A stretch of DNA of 29,973 bases from NCBI GenBank assembly GCA_937895705.1, contig CALBKM010000047.1:1-29973 (forward strand), given 5' to 3'. Below the pieces are notes generated by a model that saw nothing but the letters and a program-made list of their open reading frames with translations, made no database searches and was not told where the DNA came from. The position numbers and the translations under genes are program-made. Each line of letters begins with the position of its first letter. The first letter of the stretch is position 1. Below, piece after piece: positions 1-7,798 of the stretch. Origin of the DNA: an uncultured Clostridia bacterium (GTDB taxonomy: Bacteria > Bacillota > Clostridia > Lachnospirales > Lachnospiraceae).

Positions 1-334
1 TCTTCGGTACCTTGTCGCTCTTTTTTAAAATCACGGTAAGCGGTCCCGGCCAAAATGCCTCAGCCAGACGATACGCCGCATCCGGCACCTCTGCCGCCAG
101 CTCTGTGAGGGCTGCCGCATCCGCAATATGCACAATCAAAGGATTGTCCGACGGTCTCCCTTTTGCCGCATAAATTCGTGCGGAAGCAGTTGCATCAAAG
201 GCATTTCCGCCGAGCCCGTATACCGTCTCTGTCGGAAACGCCACCAATTTTCCTTCTCGAAGGCACTGTGCCGCAAACTCCAACTCTTCTTCCTGAAACG
301 TTTCCCTGTTTATTTTCACAATTTCCGTTTTCAT
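1..334 (-). CDS. ywlC: Threonylcarbamoyl-AMP synthase (Sua5/YrdC/YwlC), C-terminus beyond the left edge
   Basis: Partial gene; 111 codons are visible and the stop lies outside the window. The protein makes L-threonylcarbamoyladenylate from threonine, bicarbonate and ATP in the cytoplasm, the first step of t6A37 modification in ANN-decoding tRNAs. The visible part has the YrdC-fold motifs AFPTETVYGLGG (about residues 32-43), YAAKGRPSDNPLIVHI (about 55-70) and FWPGPLTVILKK (about 90-101), the nucleotide and threonine-binding core of the family. The ATG at 334 is preceded by AAAGGAAGG with a rather long spacer of 12 nt. It lies 56 nt downstream of the CwlD-type amidase gene with no terminator between them, so it probably shares that transcript. 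Whether the C-terminal Sua5 domain is present (about 340 aa) or absent (YrdC type, about 200 aa) cannot be seen. Confidence 0.93.
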   Translation of the reverse strand, partial: MKTEIVKINRETFQEEELEFAAQCLREGKLVAFPTETVYGLGGNAFDATASARIYAAKGRPSDNPLIVHIADAAALTELAAEVPDAAYRLAEAFWPGPLTVILKKSDKVPK

Positions 335-390
335 CCGGTTTTAAAACCTTCCTTTCGCTCCATCTTTCCGAAGCTTTGAATATAACACCA

Positions 391-1128
391 TTATTTCTCC
401 GTTGTTTCGGATATATACTGCAGAATTCCCGCACACAGCACTTCCGCCACTTTATCCTGATACTCTTCACCGATTAGCAACGCCTCTTCGGAGGGATTTG
501 ACAAAAAGCCGCATTCCGCAATCACAATGGGACATGCGGTTTTCCGAAGCAGGTAATAGTCCTTGTTCTCCTTTGCCTGTCGATTGTTTCCGTCCCGCAA
601 CATTTCCGGAAACTTTTTTTGCAAAATCTCCGCCAAACGCCGGCTCTGCTCCGAACCGGTATAATAAAACATCTGGGCACCTTTACAGCTTTCCGCGGGG
701 TAACTGTTTTGATGAATGCTGACCGTAAGCACCGGCTTCGCCTCAGAAATAATCCGAACCCTTGCCTCCATATCTTCTCTTTTTTTGTTGGCGGCATCCG
801 CACTGTACAGTCCGTCATCACTGTCTCTGGTCAACACGGCCTGTATTCCGTTCTCCTGCAAATGTTCCTTTAACTTTAACGCAATCGCAAGGTTGATTTC
901 TTTTTCCGGAACTCCCGTTTTTCCTACTTTTCCCGGGTCCGCGCCTCCGTGCCCCGCATCGATTACAACCGTCGGAACGCTCCCGCTATCCCTTCCGGAA
1001 AACACTGCAGCAAGCCGCTCTCCCGCTTTACTTTTAGCCAGCAACAACACCATGCAAACCAAAACCAACAACCAGATATGCCGATACTTTCTCAAACTAC
1101 CGGTCATATTTTTTCTATCATTCCCCAT
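391..1128 (-). CDS. cwlD: N-acetylmuramoyl-L-alanine amidase, CwlD type
   Basis: A zinc amidase (Amidase_3 fold) of 245 aa, close to the usual CwlD length. It would cleave the bond between muramic acid and the stem peptide in peptidoglycan. In spore formers CwlD acts on cortex to allow muramic-delta-lactam formation. A membrane anchor spans about residues 18-31. Zinc ligands and catalytic residues are visible: H60 in DAGHGG, E75 (EKEINL), H139 in SIHQNSYP and E215 in IAECGFLSNPSE. The region KKREDMEARVRII followed by GAQMFYY is typical of CwlD rather than of secreted autolysins. The start at 1128 has GGTGAG just upstream; a second Met at residue 8 is possible. The GH18 wall protein gene ends 40 nt upstream and ywlC follows, so the three look like one transcript. 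Presence of this gene suggests sporulation ancestry; a vegetative wall role cannot be excluded. Confidence 0.9.
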   Translation of the reverse strand: MGNDRKNMTGSLRKYRHIWLLVLVCMVLLLAKSKAGERLAAVFSGRDSGSVPTVVIDAGHGGADPGKVGKTGVPEKEINLAIALKLKEHLQENGIQAVLTRDSDDGLYSADAANKKREDMEARVRIISEAKPVLTVSIHQNSYPAESCKGAQMFYYTGSEQSRRLAEILQKKFPEMLRDGNNRQAKENKDYYLLRKTACPIVIAECGFLSNPSEEALLIGEEYQDKVAEVLCAGILQYISETTEK

Positions 1129-1168
1129 GACTCACCGAAAAAGCAATTTCTAAACTATATGCGTTGTT

Positions 1169-2914
1169 TTACTCGGCAAGAACTCCTTTGGAAAACAACG
1201 GCCATACATCCGCCGATTCGAATCCCAGACGCCACACCGCAATTCCGGCCAGATCCGCTTTTCTGATATAGGCAATCTTCTCCTGAAGGGATTGCGTATC
1301 CTCCAACCAGATTTTACAGGTTGCACCGCCCTTTTCATACTCGGCGTAGTACTGCCTGGTCACCTCGTCCCATACCGGCGTAACATTATTTCTCGAAAGC
1401 TCCGTTGCCGCCGTTACCATAGCAAGCGCTTCGGAGGTCAGCTTCGTCGTTCCGTTTTCCTTCGTCTCGGTCCATAATCTTGTATAAAACGGCACCGCCA
1501 TAATAACCTGTTCCTTCGGAACCATGGTCAGTATATTATCTACCGCCGTAGTCAGATACGTATAAGAAGCTACGGAACCCGCCGTTTCGGAACCCGCATA
1601 GTGCTCGTCATACGCCATAATTACAACATAATCCACCACCTCGCCCTGACTCTTCCAGTCGTAATATGCCGCATGGGCCGACGGCACATAATTGTCAACG
1701 GACAGAACAAGACCGTTTGCGCGACACTTTACCGACAGCTCTTTTAAAAACTGGATAAAGTGCGGTCCCGTCTGCAGGGAAAGCATCTCAAAGTCGATAT
1801 TCAATCCGTCCAGATTGTAACGAATTGCTTCCGCCACCAACGCATTCATTAACTCCTCGCGCTCTTTTGTAGAGGAAAGAATCCGATATGAATTCTCCGT
1901 CGGATCAAACCCTTCGATGTCGGAAATATCAAAATTATCTACCAGTCCCCATACCTCCAGACCGTAGGACTTCGCTTTCTCCACGTAAGCCGCATCCGCC
2001 AGAGACAAAATCGGATTTTCCGCCTCCGGAGCCGCTACTCTGAACCAGGTCGGAGACACTACCGTCAGTTGCTTATTATTCTTAATCAGATTTTCAAGAC
2101 CTGCATTGGCGTTCTTATTTGTCACTTGGTGCCAGCCAAGAATCACATCCTCATCGGATAAGTTGTGAGAATACTCTTCCGGGCTGTAATCCGAGGCATA
2201 AGACTCATGATAGGTCTCGCTTAAATCCTTCTTTCTTACAAATCCGAAAATACCGTCCTCCGTCATAACCTTGACAAATTTCGTACTCGTCTCCGTTCCG
2301 GCATCCACATACCATACCACGCTTCCTTCGTCCAGATCACAAAGAACCGGACTCTTGATATCCGCAGCCAGTCTGACTGCCGTATCCTTCTCCGCTTTTA
2401 AAGCCAATACATCTTTTGCCCCTGTACGAAGTAACACCCGCGCCGGCTCTTCAAAATAAGTATAAGAAACGTCGGAAAACAAGGCGGCGAATTCCAAAGA
2501 AACATACGGCACTCCGCTCTTTGTAAGAATCGGATCCCTCGAAAGCTCCTTCTTTGTCTTGTTACTGTAATAAGCCGCCTCCATCGGATACGCACGGATA
2601 ATCTCCGTCGGTGTCGTATAAGACAACACCAACTCTTCCTCGTCATAATAAAACTCTTTATTTATATGGGCAAGCACTGTTTCTAAATCTATATAAACGC
2701 CCCCGTTTAAAAGCAGTGCGTTTTTCTCATATTTTTCCTGCCATAAGGTAATATACGCTTCTCCCTCCGGCGCCGAAAGCACCTCTTTCGGTGCAATATA
2801 TTCTTTACTGGGAGTGTATTTCCGAACAAGCGCAACACAAAGAACCACTGCAACCAAAAGCAGTGCCACAAACACTCCGATAATCGTAATTCCGCTTTTT
2901 TTCTTCACGGGCAT
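1169..2914 (-). CDS. Membrane-anchored GH18-family protein with copper-amine-oxidase-like and SH3-like domains
   Basis: The 581-aa protein has an N-terminal membrane anchor (about residues 8-30). A copper-amine-oxidase N1-like repeat follows (about 65-165, ending GVPYVSLEFAALFSDVSYTY), then an SH3-like stretch (about 168-232, EDGIFGFVRKKDL) and a GH18 barrel (about 255-578). The GH18 signature is LDGLNIDFEML, with E376 as the expected acid and D374 and D369 preserved; VIMAYDEHY (431-439) and a late WRLGFES also fit. Such proteins belong to the YaaH/spore-germination-like branch of GH18 and act on peptidoglycan or chitin-like N-acetylglucosaminyl links outside the membrane. No LysM domain is seen. 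The ATG at 2914 lies very close to AAGAGG; a GTG at 2908 would have better spacing (about 8 nt), so the first two residues are uncertain. First gene of the GH18-cwlD-ywlC unit. Confidence 0.87.
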   Translation of the reverse strand: MPVKKKSGITIIGVFVALLLVAVVLCVALVRKYTPSKEYIAPKEVLSAPEGEAYITLWQEKYEKNALLLNGGVYIDLETVLAHINKEFYYDEEELVLSYTTPTEIIRAYPMEAAYYSNKTKKELSRDPILTKSGVPYVSLEFAALFSDVSYTYFEEPARVLLRTGAKDVLALKAEKDTAVRLAADIKSPVLCDLDEGSVVWYVDAGTETSTKFVKVMTEDGIFGFVRKKDLSETYHESYASDYSPEEYSHNLSDEDVILGWHQVTNKNANAGLENLIKNNKQLTVVSPTWFRVAAPEAENPILSLADAAYVEKAKSYGLEVWGLVDNFDISDIEGFDPTENSYRILSSTKEREELMNALVAEAIRYNLDGLNIDFEMLSLQTGPHFIQFLKELSVKCRANGLVLSVDNYVPSAHAAYYDWKSQGEVVDYVVIMAYDEHYAGSETAGSVASYTYLTTAVDNILTMVPKEQVIMAVPFYTRLWTETKENGTTKLTSEALAMVTAATELSRNNVTPVWDEVTRQYYAEYEKGGATCKIWLEDTQSLQEKIAYIRKADLAGIAVWRLGFESADVWPLFSKGVLAE

Positions 2915-2943
2915 TTCCTCTTTTCTGTATCTTACTGTAATTT

Positions 2944-2972
2944 AGTATATACAAGTTGCAAAAAATAATCAA
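2944..2972 (-). promoter_or_regulatory. Promoter of the GH18-cwlD-ywlC unit
   Basis: On the minus strand TTGATT (2967-2972) and TATACT (2944-2949) are separated by exactly 17 nt. The start codon of the GH18 gene is about 30 nt downstream of the -10, giving a short leader. This is a good match to a vegetative sigma-A promoter; start-site mapping is lacking. Confidence 0.65.
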
Positions 2973-2981
2973 CCCCATTTT

Positions 2982-3056
2982 ACCGTCATGCCCCATCTTC
3001 TGCCGCAACCATTTTTGAGAGAACAGGCTGTCTTCATTCCGTTTCGGCATGACGGT
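2982..3056. repeat. 11-bp perfect inverted repeat with 53-nt spacer
   Basis: ACCGTCATGCC (2982-2992) is matched by GGCATGACGGT (3046-3056). A second pair, CCGGAGG (3069-3075) and CCTCCGG (3102-3108), lies beside it, just past the kinase stop. Neither is followed by a T-run on the minus strand, so they do not look like intrinsic terminators. They may form RNA structure at the 3' end of the kinase transcript or be a remnant of a small palindromic element. Confidence 0.4.
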
Positions 3057-3134
3057 CTTTTAGGGTCACCGGAGGTAGAACCTGTGTGATATGCAAAAAC
3101 GCCTCCGGAAGCACATTTGTGATCCGATACCGTT

Positions 3135-4430
3135 TCAGACCACGCTTCTTATTATTTTTTCCGTTTGTTTGTCCGGAAGCAACGCATCTCCCACATACGG
3201 CAGCTCGATGACCTTTCCGAACCGTATCGGCAACAGCTCCTTTTCTCCTCCGGTTAACACCGCCGTAACATTGTGCTTCACTCCCTCGCCTTCCAGGCAC
3301 TCGGAAAATTCATTCCACGCCTGCAGACGCCAAGGAAACAACGCTCCCACGGCAAACCTTCTGTCACAACAAAGAAACTCTTCACAAAGATGTCCTTTCG
3401 GCTCTCCGAAACAAAGAATCAACGTTGTGTATCCCTTCGCTTTATAAGAGCCGATACATCCTTTGCTTCCTTCCGGAACATAACAAATCCCCTGAAGCAA
3501 AAAACTGTCCGGTATCGTTTTTTGTCCTCCGAACATGCCCTCATAAAGCTGTTCGAATATATGCCGGCCCGACATATCAATACATGCAATCCGTCCTTTT
3601 TCTCTGTCATTGACATATGCCGCCAGCAAGGTACAGAAAGCACTGCTTTCCGCCCCTTCATGTACACCGATAACCCCGATGCACCCAAAAGAACCGCACA
3701 CTTTACGATGTTCCTTCTTTTTGGTACCGTAACATACTTCTCGCAGTTCTTCCTTTAACGCAAACACACTTGTATACCGTTTCGCAGGATTCTCCCGCAC
3801 ACACTTTTCGTAAATTCGGAACAGTTCTTTTCTTTCTTTACTCCTTTCTCCCAGCATAACCCCGAGTACGCATCCGATTCCGTATATGTCGGAACTTTCT
3901 TCCGCCATACCGTTGTATTGTTCGGGTGCCGCATAGCCCTGCGTACCGAACACCACCCCGGAATACCTTGTCTTTTGTATTGCACCGCCAAAGTCAATCA
4001 GCGCCAATCGGTCGCCGCAAATCATAATATTTTCCGGTTTTACATCCAGATAAAGAATCCCGTTCTGATGCAGATATTCAATAATTTCACAAAGTTGAAT
4101 GGAATAATGTGATATAAAAGATGTCGGAAGGCATTTCTGCCTGAAAAGAAAATCATGTAAAGTCTCCCCACCCATATCCTCTTCGATGATATAACACGCT
4201 GTTTCGTCCTCGTCAATATCATATATCCGGGGAATTGCTTCATGATGCAACAATTTTAACGTGTGTGCTTCCCTCTTACGTTCTTCGTAAAAAGGCCTGT
4301 TCTTCAGCAGTCGCTTAATAATGCGGCGTTCACCCAGTACACTGTGTTCCGCCAGAAACACCTCTCCTCCGCTGCCGTTTGCAAGCAGGCGCAGAACCCG
4401 GTATTTCCCGAATAATAAATCTTTTTCCAT
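3135..4430 (-). CDS. Ser/Thr protein kinase with degenerate ParA/MinD-like C-terminal domain
   Basis: Residues 1-235 are a Hanks-type kinase domain: glycine loop LLANGSGGEVFLAEH (15-29), ATP lysine K39, catalytic loop LYLDVKPENIM with D129, K131 and N134, magnesium-binding IDFGGA (D146), and GYAAPEQY (about 165-172). The HRD motif is changed to YLD, losing the conserved His and Arg. Residues about 246-431 form a second domain beginning GCIGVIGVHEGAESSAFCTL, which resembles the start of a ParA/MinD-type NTPase but lacks the GKT/GKS lysine, so nucleotide binding is doubtful. No membrane segment or PASTA repeats are present, so unlike PrkC/PknB this is a cytoplasmic kinase. It would phosphorylate Ser/Thr of unknown partners. 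The start has AAAGGAG immediately upstream. It is divergent from mecA and has its own promoter. Confident for the kinase, moderate for the C-terminal assignment. Confidence 0.85.
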   Translation of the reverse strand: MEKDLLFGKYRVLRLLANGSGGEVFLAEHSVLGERRIIKRLLKNRPFYEERKREAHTLKLLHHEAIPRIYDIDEDETACYIIEEDMGGETLHDFLFRQKCLPTSFISHYSIQLCEIIEYLHQNGILYLDVKPENIMICGDRLALIDFGGAIQKTRYSGVVFGTQGYAAPEQYNGMAEESSDIYGIGCVLGVMLGERSKERKELFRIYEKCVRENPAKRYTSVFALKEELREVCYGTKKKEHRKVCGSFGCIGVIGVHEGAESSAFCTLLAAYVNDREKGRIACIDMSGRHIFEQLYEGMFGGQKTIPDSFLLQGICYVPEGSKGCIGSYKAKGYTTLILCFGEPKGHLCEEFLCCDRRFAVGALFPWRLQAWNEFSECLEGEGVKHNVTAVLTGGEKELLPIRFGKVIELPYVGDALLPDKQTEKIIRSVV

Positions 4431-4490
4431 CTTCTCCTTTCTGCCTGCGTCGGTACAGGCTGATTTGTCCTTATATTCCGTCGGATTGCC

Positions 4491-4504
4491 GGTGATCTAT
4501 CACC
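4491..4504. promoter_or_regulatory. Palindrome at the kinase transcription start (possible operator)
   Basis: GGTGATCTATCACC has perfect 6-bp arms with a 2-nt centre and starts at about +1 of the predicted kinase promoter. The place and symmetry suit a repressor site, but no regulator is identified and a short mRNA hairpin is equally possible. Confidence 0.35.
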
Positions 4505-4511
4505 TGTAGTT

Positions 4512-4541
4512 ATTATAACGCCGTTCCGATATCTTGTGCAA
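4512..4541 (-). promoter_or_regulatory. Promoter of the kinase gene
   Basis: Minus strand TTGCAC (4536-4541), an 18-nt spacer and a consensus TATAAT (4512-4517). The kinase start codon is about 80 nt downstream. Confidence 0.6.
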
Positions 4542-4656
4542 GTCTTTTTCTCTTCGCAAAATCCACAAACTTTTGTCCGATTTTTGTATAGTTTTACCAA
4601 ATGTAAACCCTTTGATTTTCCTTACCTTCTTTATACAAACTTCACAATTTATGTTA

Positions 4657-4685
4657 TTGACTTTCGTTGAAAATTACTATATACT
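4657..4685 (+). promoter_or_regulatory. Promoter of mecA
   Basis: TTGACT (4657-4662), 17-nt spacer, TATACT (4680-4685), about 30 nt before the mecA start codon. It is back to back with the kinase promoter in the 286-nt divergent intergenic region, which holds no gene. Confidence 0.7.
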
Positions 4686-4716
4686 TTGTATAACACGAAG
4701 AAGGGGGTGCATACTC

Positions 4717-5451
4717 ATGACAATCGAGCGTTTAAGCGATACACAGATTCGTTGTACGTTAAATAAGCAAGATTTACAGGAACGTCAGCTACAATTAAGT
4801 GAATTGTTCTACGGCAGTGAAAAAGCAAAGGCCCTATTCCGTGATTTAGTGCAAATGGCATCTTACGAGTGCGGATTCGAAACCGAGGATATGCCTCTGA
4901 TGATTGAAGCGATTCCGGTGGATGCGGATTGTCTTGTTCTTGTGGTAACCAAAATGGAAGATTCCGAAGAACTGGACTCCCGATTCTCCAACTTCACTCC
5001 GTTTGCCGAAAAGGAATCTCATTCCGAAAAAGCGCCGATTCCGGCACTGGCGGACGAGATTCTGAACTATTTCTCCCAGTTCAAAGATTTGTTAAACAAA
5101 AAGGCCGACAATCTTTCCAAAAACACGGAAACTTCCGCTGAGTCAAAGACGGACTCTCTTACAAAGGTCTATACCTTTGATTCTTTACAGGCAGTCTGCC
5201 GTTTCGCCGCAATCGCAGCTCCTCGCTACCGGGGCGTGGCGGAGCTTTTCAAAAACTCTGCGGATGACAGCTACTATTTGCTCCTGGGAATGTCCGGACA
5301 CACCGCAGAAGATTTCAATAAGCTCTGCAACATTGCTTCCGAATACGGATGCTCCGCACCGGCCGGCAATGCCTCACTGCTTTATTACAAAGAACACTTT
5401 ACACCGATTGCTGACAGTAACATTTTAGATACTCTTGCAAAATTAAATTAG
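4717..5451 (+). CDS. mecA: MecA-family adaptor protein for ClpC
   Basis: A 244-aa acidic protein of the MecA/NegA family, matching the usual length of about 220-250 aa. MecA brings substrates to the ClpCP protease and promotes ClpC oligomerisation in the cytoplasm; in Bacillus it controls competence. The N-terminal recognition domain starts MTIERLSDTQIRCTLNKQDL and includes residues to about 90. A low-complexity Ser/Lys/Glu linker (about 108-150) leads to the C-terminal ClpC-binding domain with VYTFDSLQAVCRFA and YYLLLG. The ATG at 4717 is preceded by AAGGGGGTG with a 7-nt gap; earlier in-frame starts have no such site. Which substrates it serves here is unknown. Confidence 0.92.
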   Translation: MTIERLSDTQIRCTLNKQDLQERQLQLSELFYGSEKAKALFRDLVQMASYECGFETEDMPLMIEAIPVDADCLVLVVTKMEDSEELDSRFSNFTPFAEKESHSEKAPIPALADEILNYFSQFKDLLNKKADNLSKNTETSAESKTDSLTKVYTFDSLQAVCRFAAIAAPRYRGVAELFKNSADDSYYLLLGMSGHTAEDFNKLCNIASEYGCSAPAGNASLLYYKEHFTPIADSNILDTLAKLN

Positions 5452-5478
5452 GATTTAATTTTTGTTTTTCAACAATTT

Positions 5479-5516
5479 AGGGCTTTCGCAGTATATCTGC
5501 AAAAGCCCTTTCGCTT
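5479..5516 (+). terminator. Intrinsic terminator of mecA
   Basis: AGGGCTTTCGCAG (5479-5491) pairs with CTGCAAAAGCCCT (5497-5509) around a 5-nt loop with one mismatch, followed by TTCGCTTTTTA. The minus-strand side lacks a T-run, so it serves mecA rather than the facing GH3 gene. Confidence 0.85.
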
Positions 5517-5522
5517 TTTATC

Positions 5523-7676
5523 TTATAAAATCTCCGTTTTTTTACATACAACTTCAAAACTTTGCGGCTTCTTTCCGGTCAATGCAACGCTTCTGTGATC
5601 CGGCTGACTTGTACCTACAAACACCTCATACAAGCCCTCGTTTAACACAAACTTCGCTTCTTCATCATACAACGCAAACGCTTCATCCTTTAACACCAGC
5701 TCAACGTTTTCCTCCGCCCCCTTTGGCACACGTACCTTCTTTAATCCTTTCAGCTGGAACCACGGTGCCTCCGCGACATTTTTTGCCTTTACATAAACCT
5801 GTACCGTTTCCGCTCCGTCATAGTCTCCGGTATTCGCTACGGTTGCTTTGACGATAATGTTTTCCCCTTTTGCAATCTCCGTACCGGACAAGGAAACATC
5901 CTTAACCGCAAAGGAGGTGTAGCTGAGGCCGTAACCGAACGGATACAACGCCTCGTTTTCCATATAGCGATAGGTCCTTCCCTTCATGGCATAATCCGTA
6001 AAAGCAGGAAGCTCCTCAGAAGAGCGGTAGAACGTAACCGGAAGCTTACCTTCCGGAGCGTACTCACCGAACAACATCTGTGCCACGGCACGACCGCCCT
6101 GTGCACCCGGATACCACGCCTGTACAATCGCCGGAATATGTTCTTCCGCCCATGGGAATGCCAGCGCACTGCCGGACAAAAGTACCAGCACTACCGGCTT
6201 GCCGCTTTCATAAATAGTCTGAAGTACCGTATTCTGCAATCCCGGAAGCTCCAAATTCGGTTTGTCACCGCTGGCAAACTCATTTCCCTGATCTCCCTCT
6301 TCACCTTCCAGACCGGAATCGAGACCCATAACCGCAATTAACACATCGGAAGCATCACAAACCGCCCGAACCTCTGCAATACGGTCGTTTTCCTGACCGA
6401 GACCGGACACTTTATTTTTAAACAAATGACAGCCTTCGGAATAGCGGACTCTTACATCTTCTCCCAGATATTCCTGAATACCCTCTAATACGGTAATATA
6501 TTCGGATGCGGTTCCTTCGTAATTACCGATTAACGCCTTACGGTTGTTAGCGTTCGGACCGATTACTCCCACGGTCTTTAATTTTGCTTTATCAAGCGGC
6601 AATACACCACCCTCGTTCTTTAACAAACAAAGAGTTTTCTTTGCCACCTCCAGGTTAAAGGCCTTCTGCTCCTTGCTGTCAACCACGGAATAGTCAATGG
6701 TGTTGTACGGAACGTGCTCCGGCGCATCGAAAATACCGAGACGCATCTTAGACACATACAAGCGCTCCACTGCACGGGTCAACGTCTCCTCCGATACCAA
6801 CCCCTGCTTTACGGCTTCCAGCAAATTCACATAAATGTGACCGCAGTTTAAGTCACATCCGTTATTCATGGCAAGTGCCACCGACTCCACCGGAGAGCTG
6901 GTCAGACCGTGCCCTTCATGGAAATCCTTGATTGCCCAACAGTCACTGGTTACATGACCGTCAAAGCCCCATTCCTCTCGCAGAATGTCCTGCAACAATG
7001 TCTTGCTTCCGCAGCAAGCCTCTCCGTTGGTCCGGTTGTAAGCGCCCATGACCGTTTCAACCTTTGCTTCCGTTACACAAGCCTTAAAAGCCGGTAAATA
7101 AGTCTCATATAAATCCTGCTTGGAAACTTCCGCATTAAAACTGTGACGCACATCCTCCGGGCCGGAATGTACCGCAAAATGCTTTGCGCATGCGGCTACT
7201 TTTAAATACTTCTCGTCTTTTCCCTGCATTCCTTCAATGAAACGCACGCCGAGACGGGACGTCAAATACGGATCCTCACCGTATGTCTCATGGCCTCTTC
7301 CCCAACGCGGGTCACGGAAAATATTGACATTCGGAGCCCAGAAAGTCAGCCCCTTATATATATCCGTATCGCCGTACTTCTGCTGCATATTAAACTTCGC
7401 ACGGCCCTCGGTGGAAACATGATCGCCGACTTCCTCCATCATATCCTCATCAAAGGCTGCCGCCAAACCGATAGCCTGCGGAAATACCGTCGCCACACCG
7501 GCTCTTGCGACACCGTGCAATGCCTCATTCCACCAGTTGTACGCTTTGATATTCAAACGCTCGATAGCTGCAGACCAGTGTAAGGTCTGAAACACCTTCT
7601 CTTCCAACGTCATTTCGGCAACCAACGCCTTTGCCCTCTCCTTAAAAGAAAGACTTTCATCCTGATACTTCTTCAT
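5523..7676 (-). CDS. GH3 glycosidase, probable intracellular beta-xylosidase/beta-glucosidase
   Basis: A 717-aa protein with no signal peptide, so it acts in the cytoplasm on imported oligosaccharides. The N-terminal barrel carries NWWNEALHGVAR (47-58), RDPRWGRGHETYGEDP, KHFAVHSGPEDVRH (165-178) and the nucleophile motif VTSDCW with D245. The alpha/beta sandwich has GLDSGLEGEEGDQGN in the acid/base region, and a C-terminal fibronectin-III-like domain follows from about residue 600. The NWWNEALHGVAR form is frequent in GH3 beta-xylosidases, although GH3 specificity cannot be read from sequence alone. The start has AAAGGAG with good spacing. It is the last gene of the sugar-uptake cluster, but a strong terminator precedes it and no clear own promoter is seen in the 60-nt gap, so it may be expressed by read-through or by an unseen start. 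Confidence 0.92.
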   Translation of the reverse strand: MKKYQDESLSFKERAKALVAEMTLEEKVFQTLHWSAAIERLNIKAYNWWNEALHGVARAGVATVFPQAIGLAAAFDEDMMEEVGDHVSTEGRAKFNMQQKYGDTDIYKGLTFWAPNVNIFRDPRWGRGHETYGEDPYLTSRLGVRFIEGMQGKDEKYLKVAACAKHFAVHSGPEDVRHSFNAEVSKQDLYETYLPAFKACVTEAKVETVMGAYNRTNGEACCGSKTLLQDILREEWGFDGHVTSDCWAIKDFHEGHGLTSSPVESVALAMNNGCDLNCGHIYVNLLEAVKQGLVSEETLTRAVERLYVSKMRLGIFDAPEHVPYNTIDYSVVDSKEQKAFNLEVAKKTLCLLKNEGGVLPLDKAKLKTVGVIGPNANNRKALIGNYEGTASEYITVLEGIQEYLGEDVRVRYSEGCHLFKNKVSGLGQENDRIAEVRAVCDASDVLIAVMGLDSGLEGEEGDQGNEFASGDKPNLELPGLQNTVLQTIYESGKPVVLVLLSGSALAFPWAEEHIPAIVQAWYPGAQGGRAVAQMLFGEYAPEGKLPVTFYRSSEELPAFTDYAMKGRTYRYMENEALYPFGYGLSYTSFAVKDVSLSGTEIAKGENIIVKATVANTGDYDGAETVQVYVKAKNVAEAPWFQLKGLKKVRVPKGAEENVELVLKDEAFALYDEEAKFVLNEGLYEVFVGTSQPDHRSVALTGKKPQSFEVVCKKTEIL

Positions 7677-7736
7677 ACTCTGCTCCTTTCACATCTGCAT
7701 CTTATACTCCGATGTCCTAATATTCATCGGTTGATA

Positions 7737-7776
7737 TAAAAAAGGCTGAACTCCGAACACGCTCAGAATTCAGCCT
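7737..7776 (-). terminator. Intrinsic terminator after the GH10-like gene
   Basis: On the minus strand AGGCTGAATTC (7776-7766) pairs with GAGTTCAGCCT (7753-7743) with one G-to-A difference, then TTTTTT. It lies between the GH10-like and GH3 genes and should lower GH3 expression from the upstream promoters. Confidence 0.85.
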
Positions 7777-7798
7777 CACTTCTCATGATTCTGATATA

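Noticed and set aside
3034..3300. Open frame on the minus strand running through the end of the kinase gene
   Set aside because: It overlaps the kinase C-terminus in another frame, has no ribosome binding site, and its Arg/Gly-rich product matches no family I recognise.
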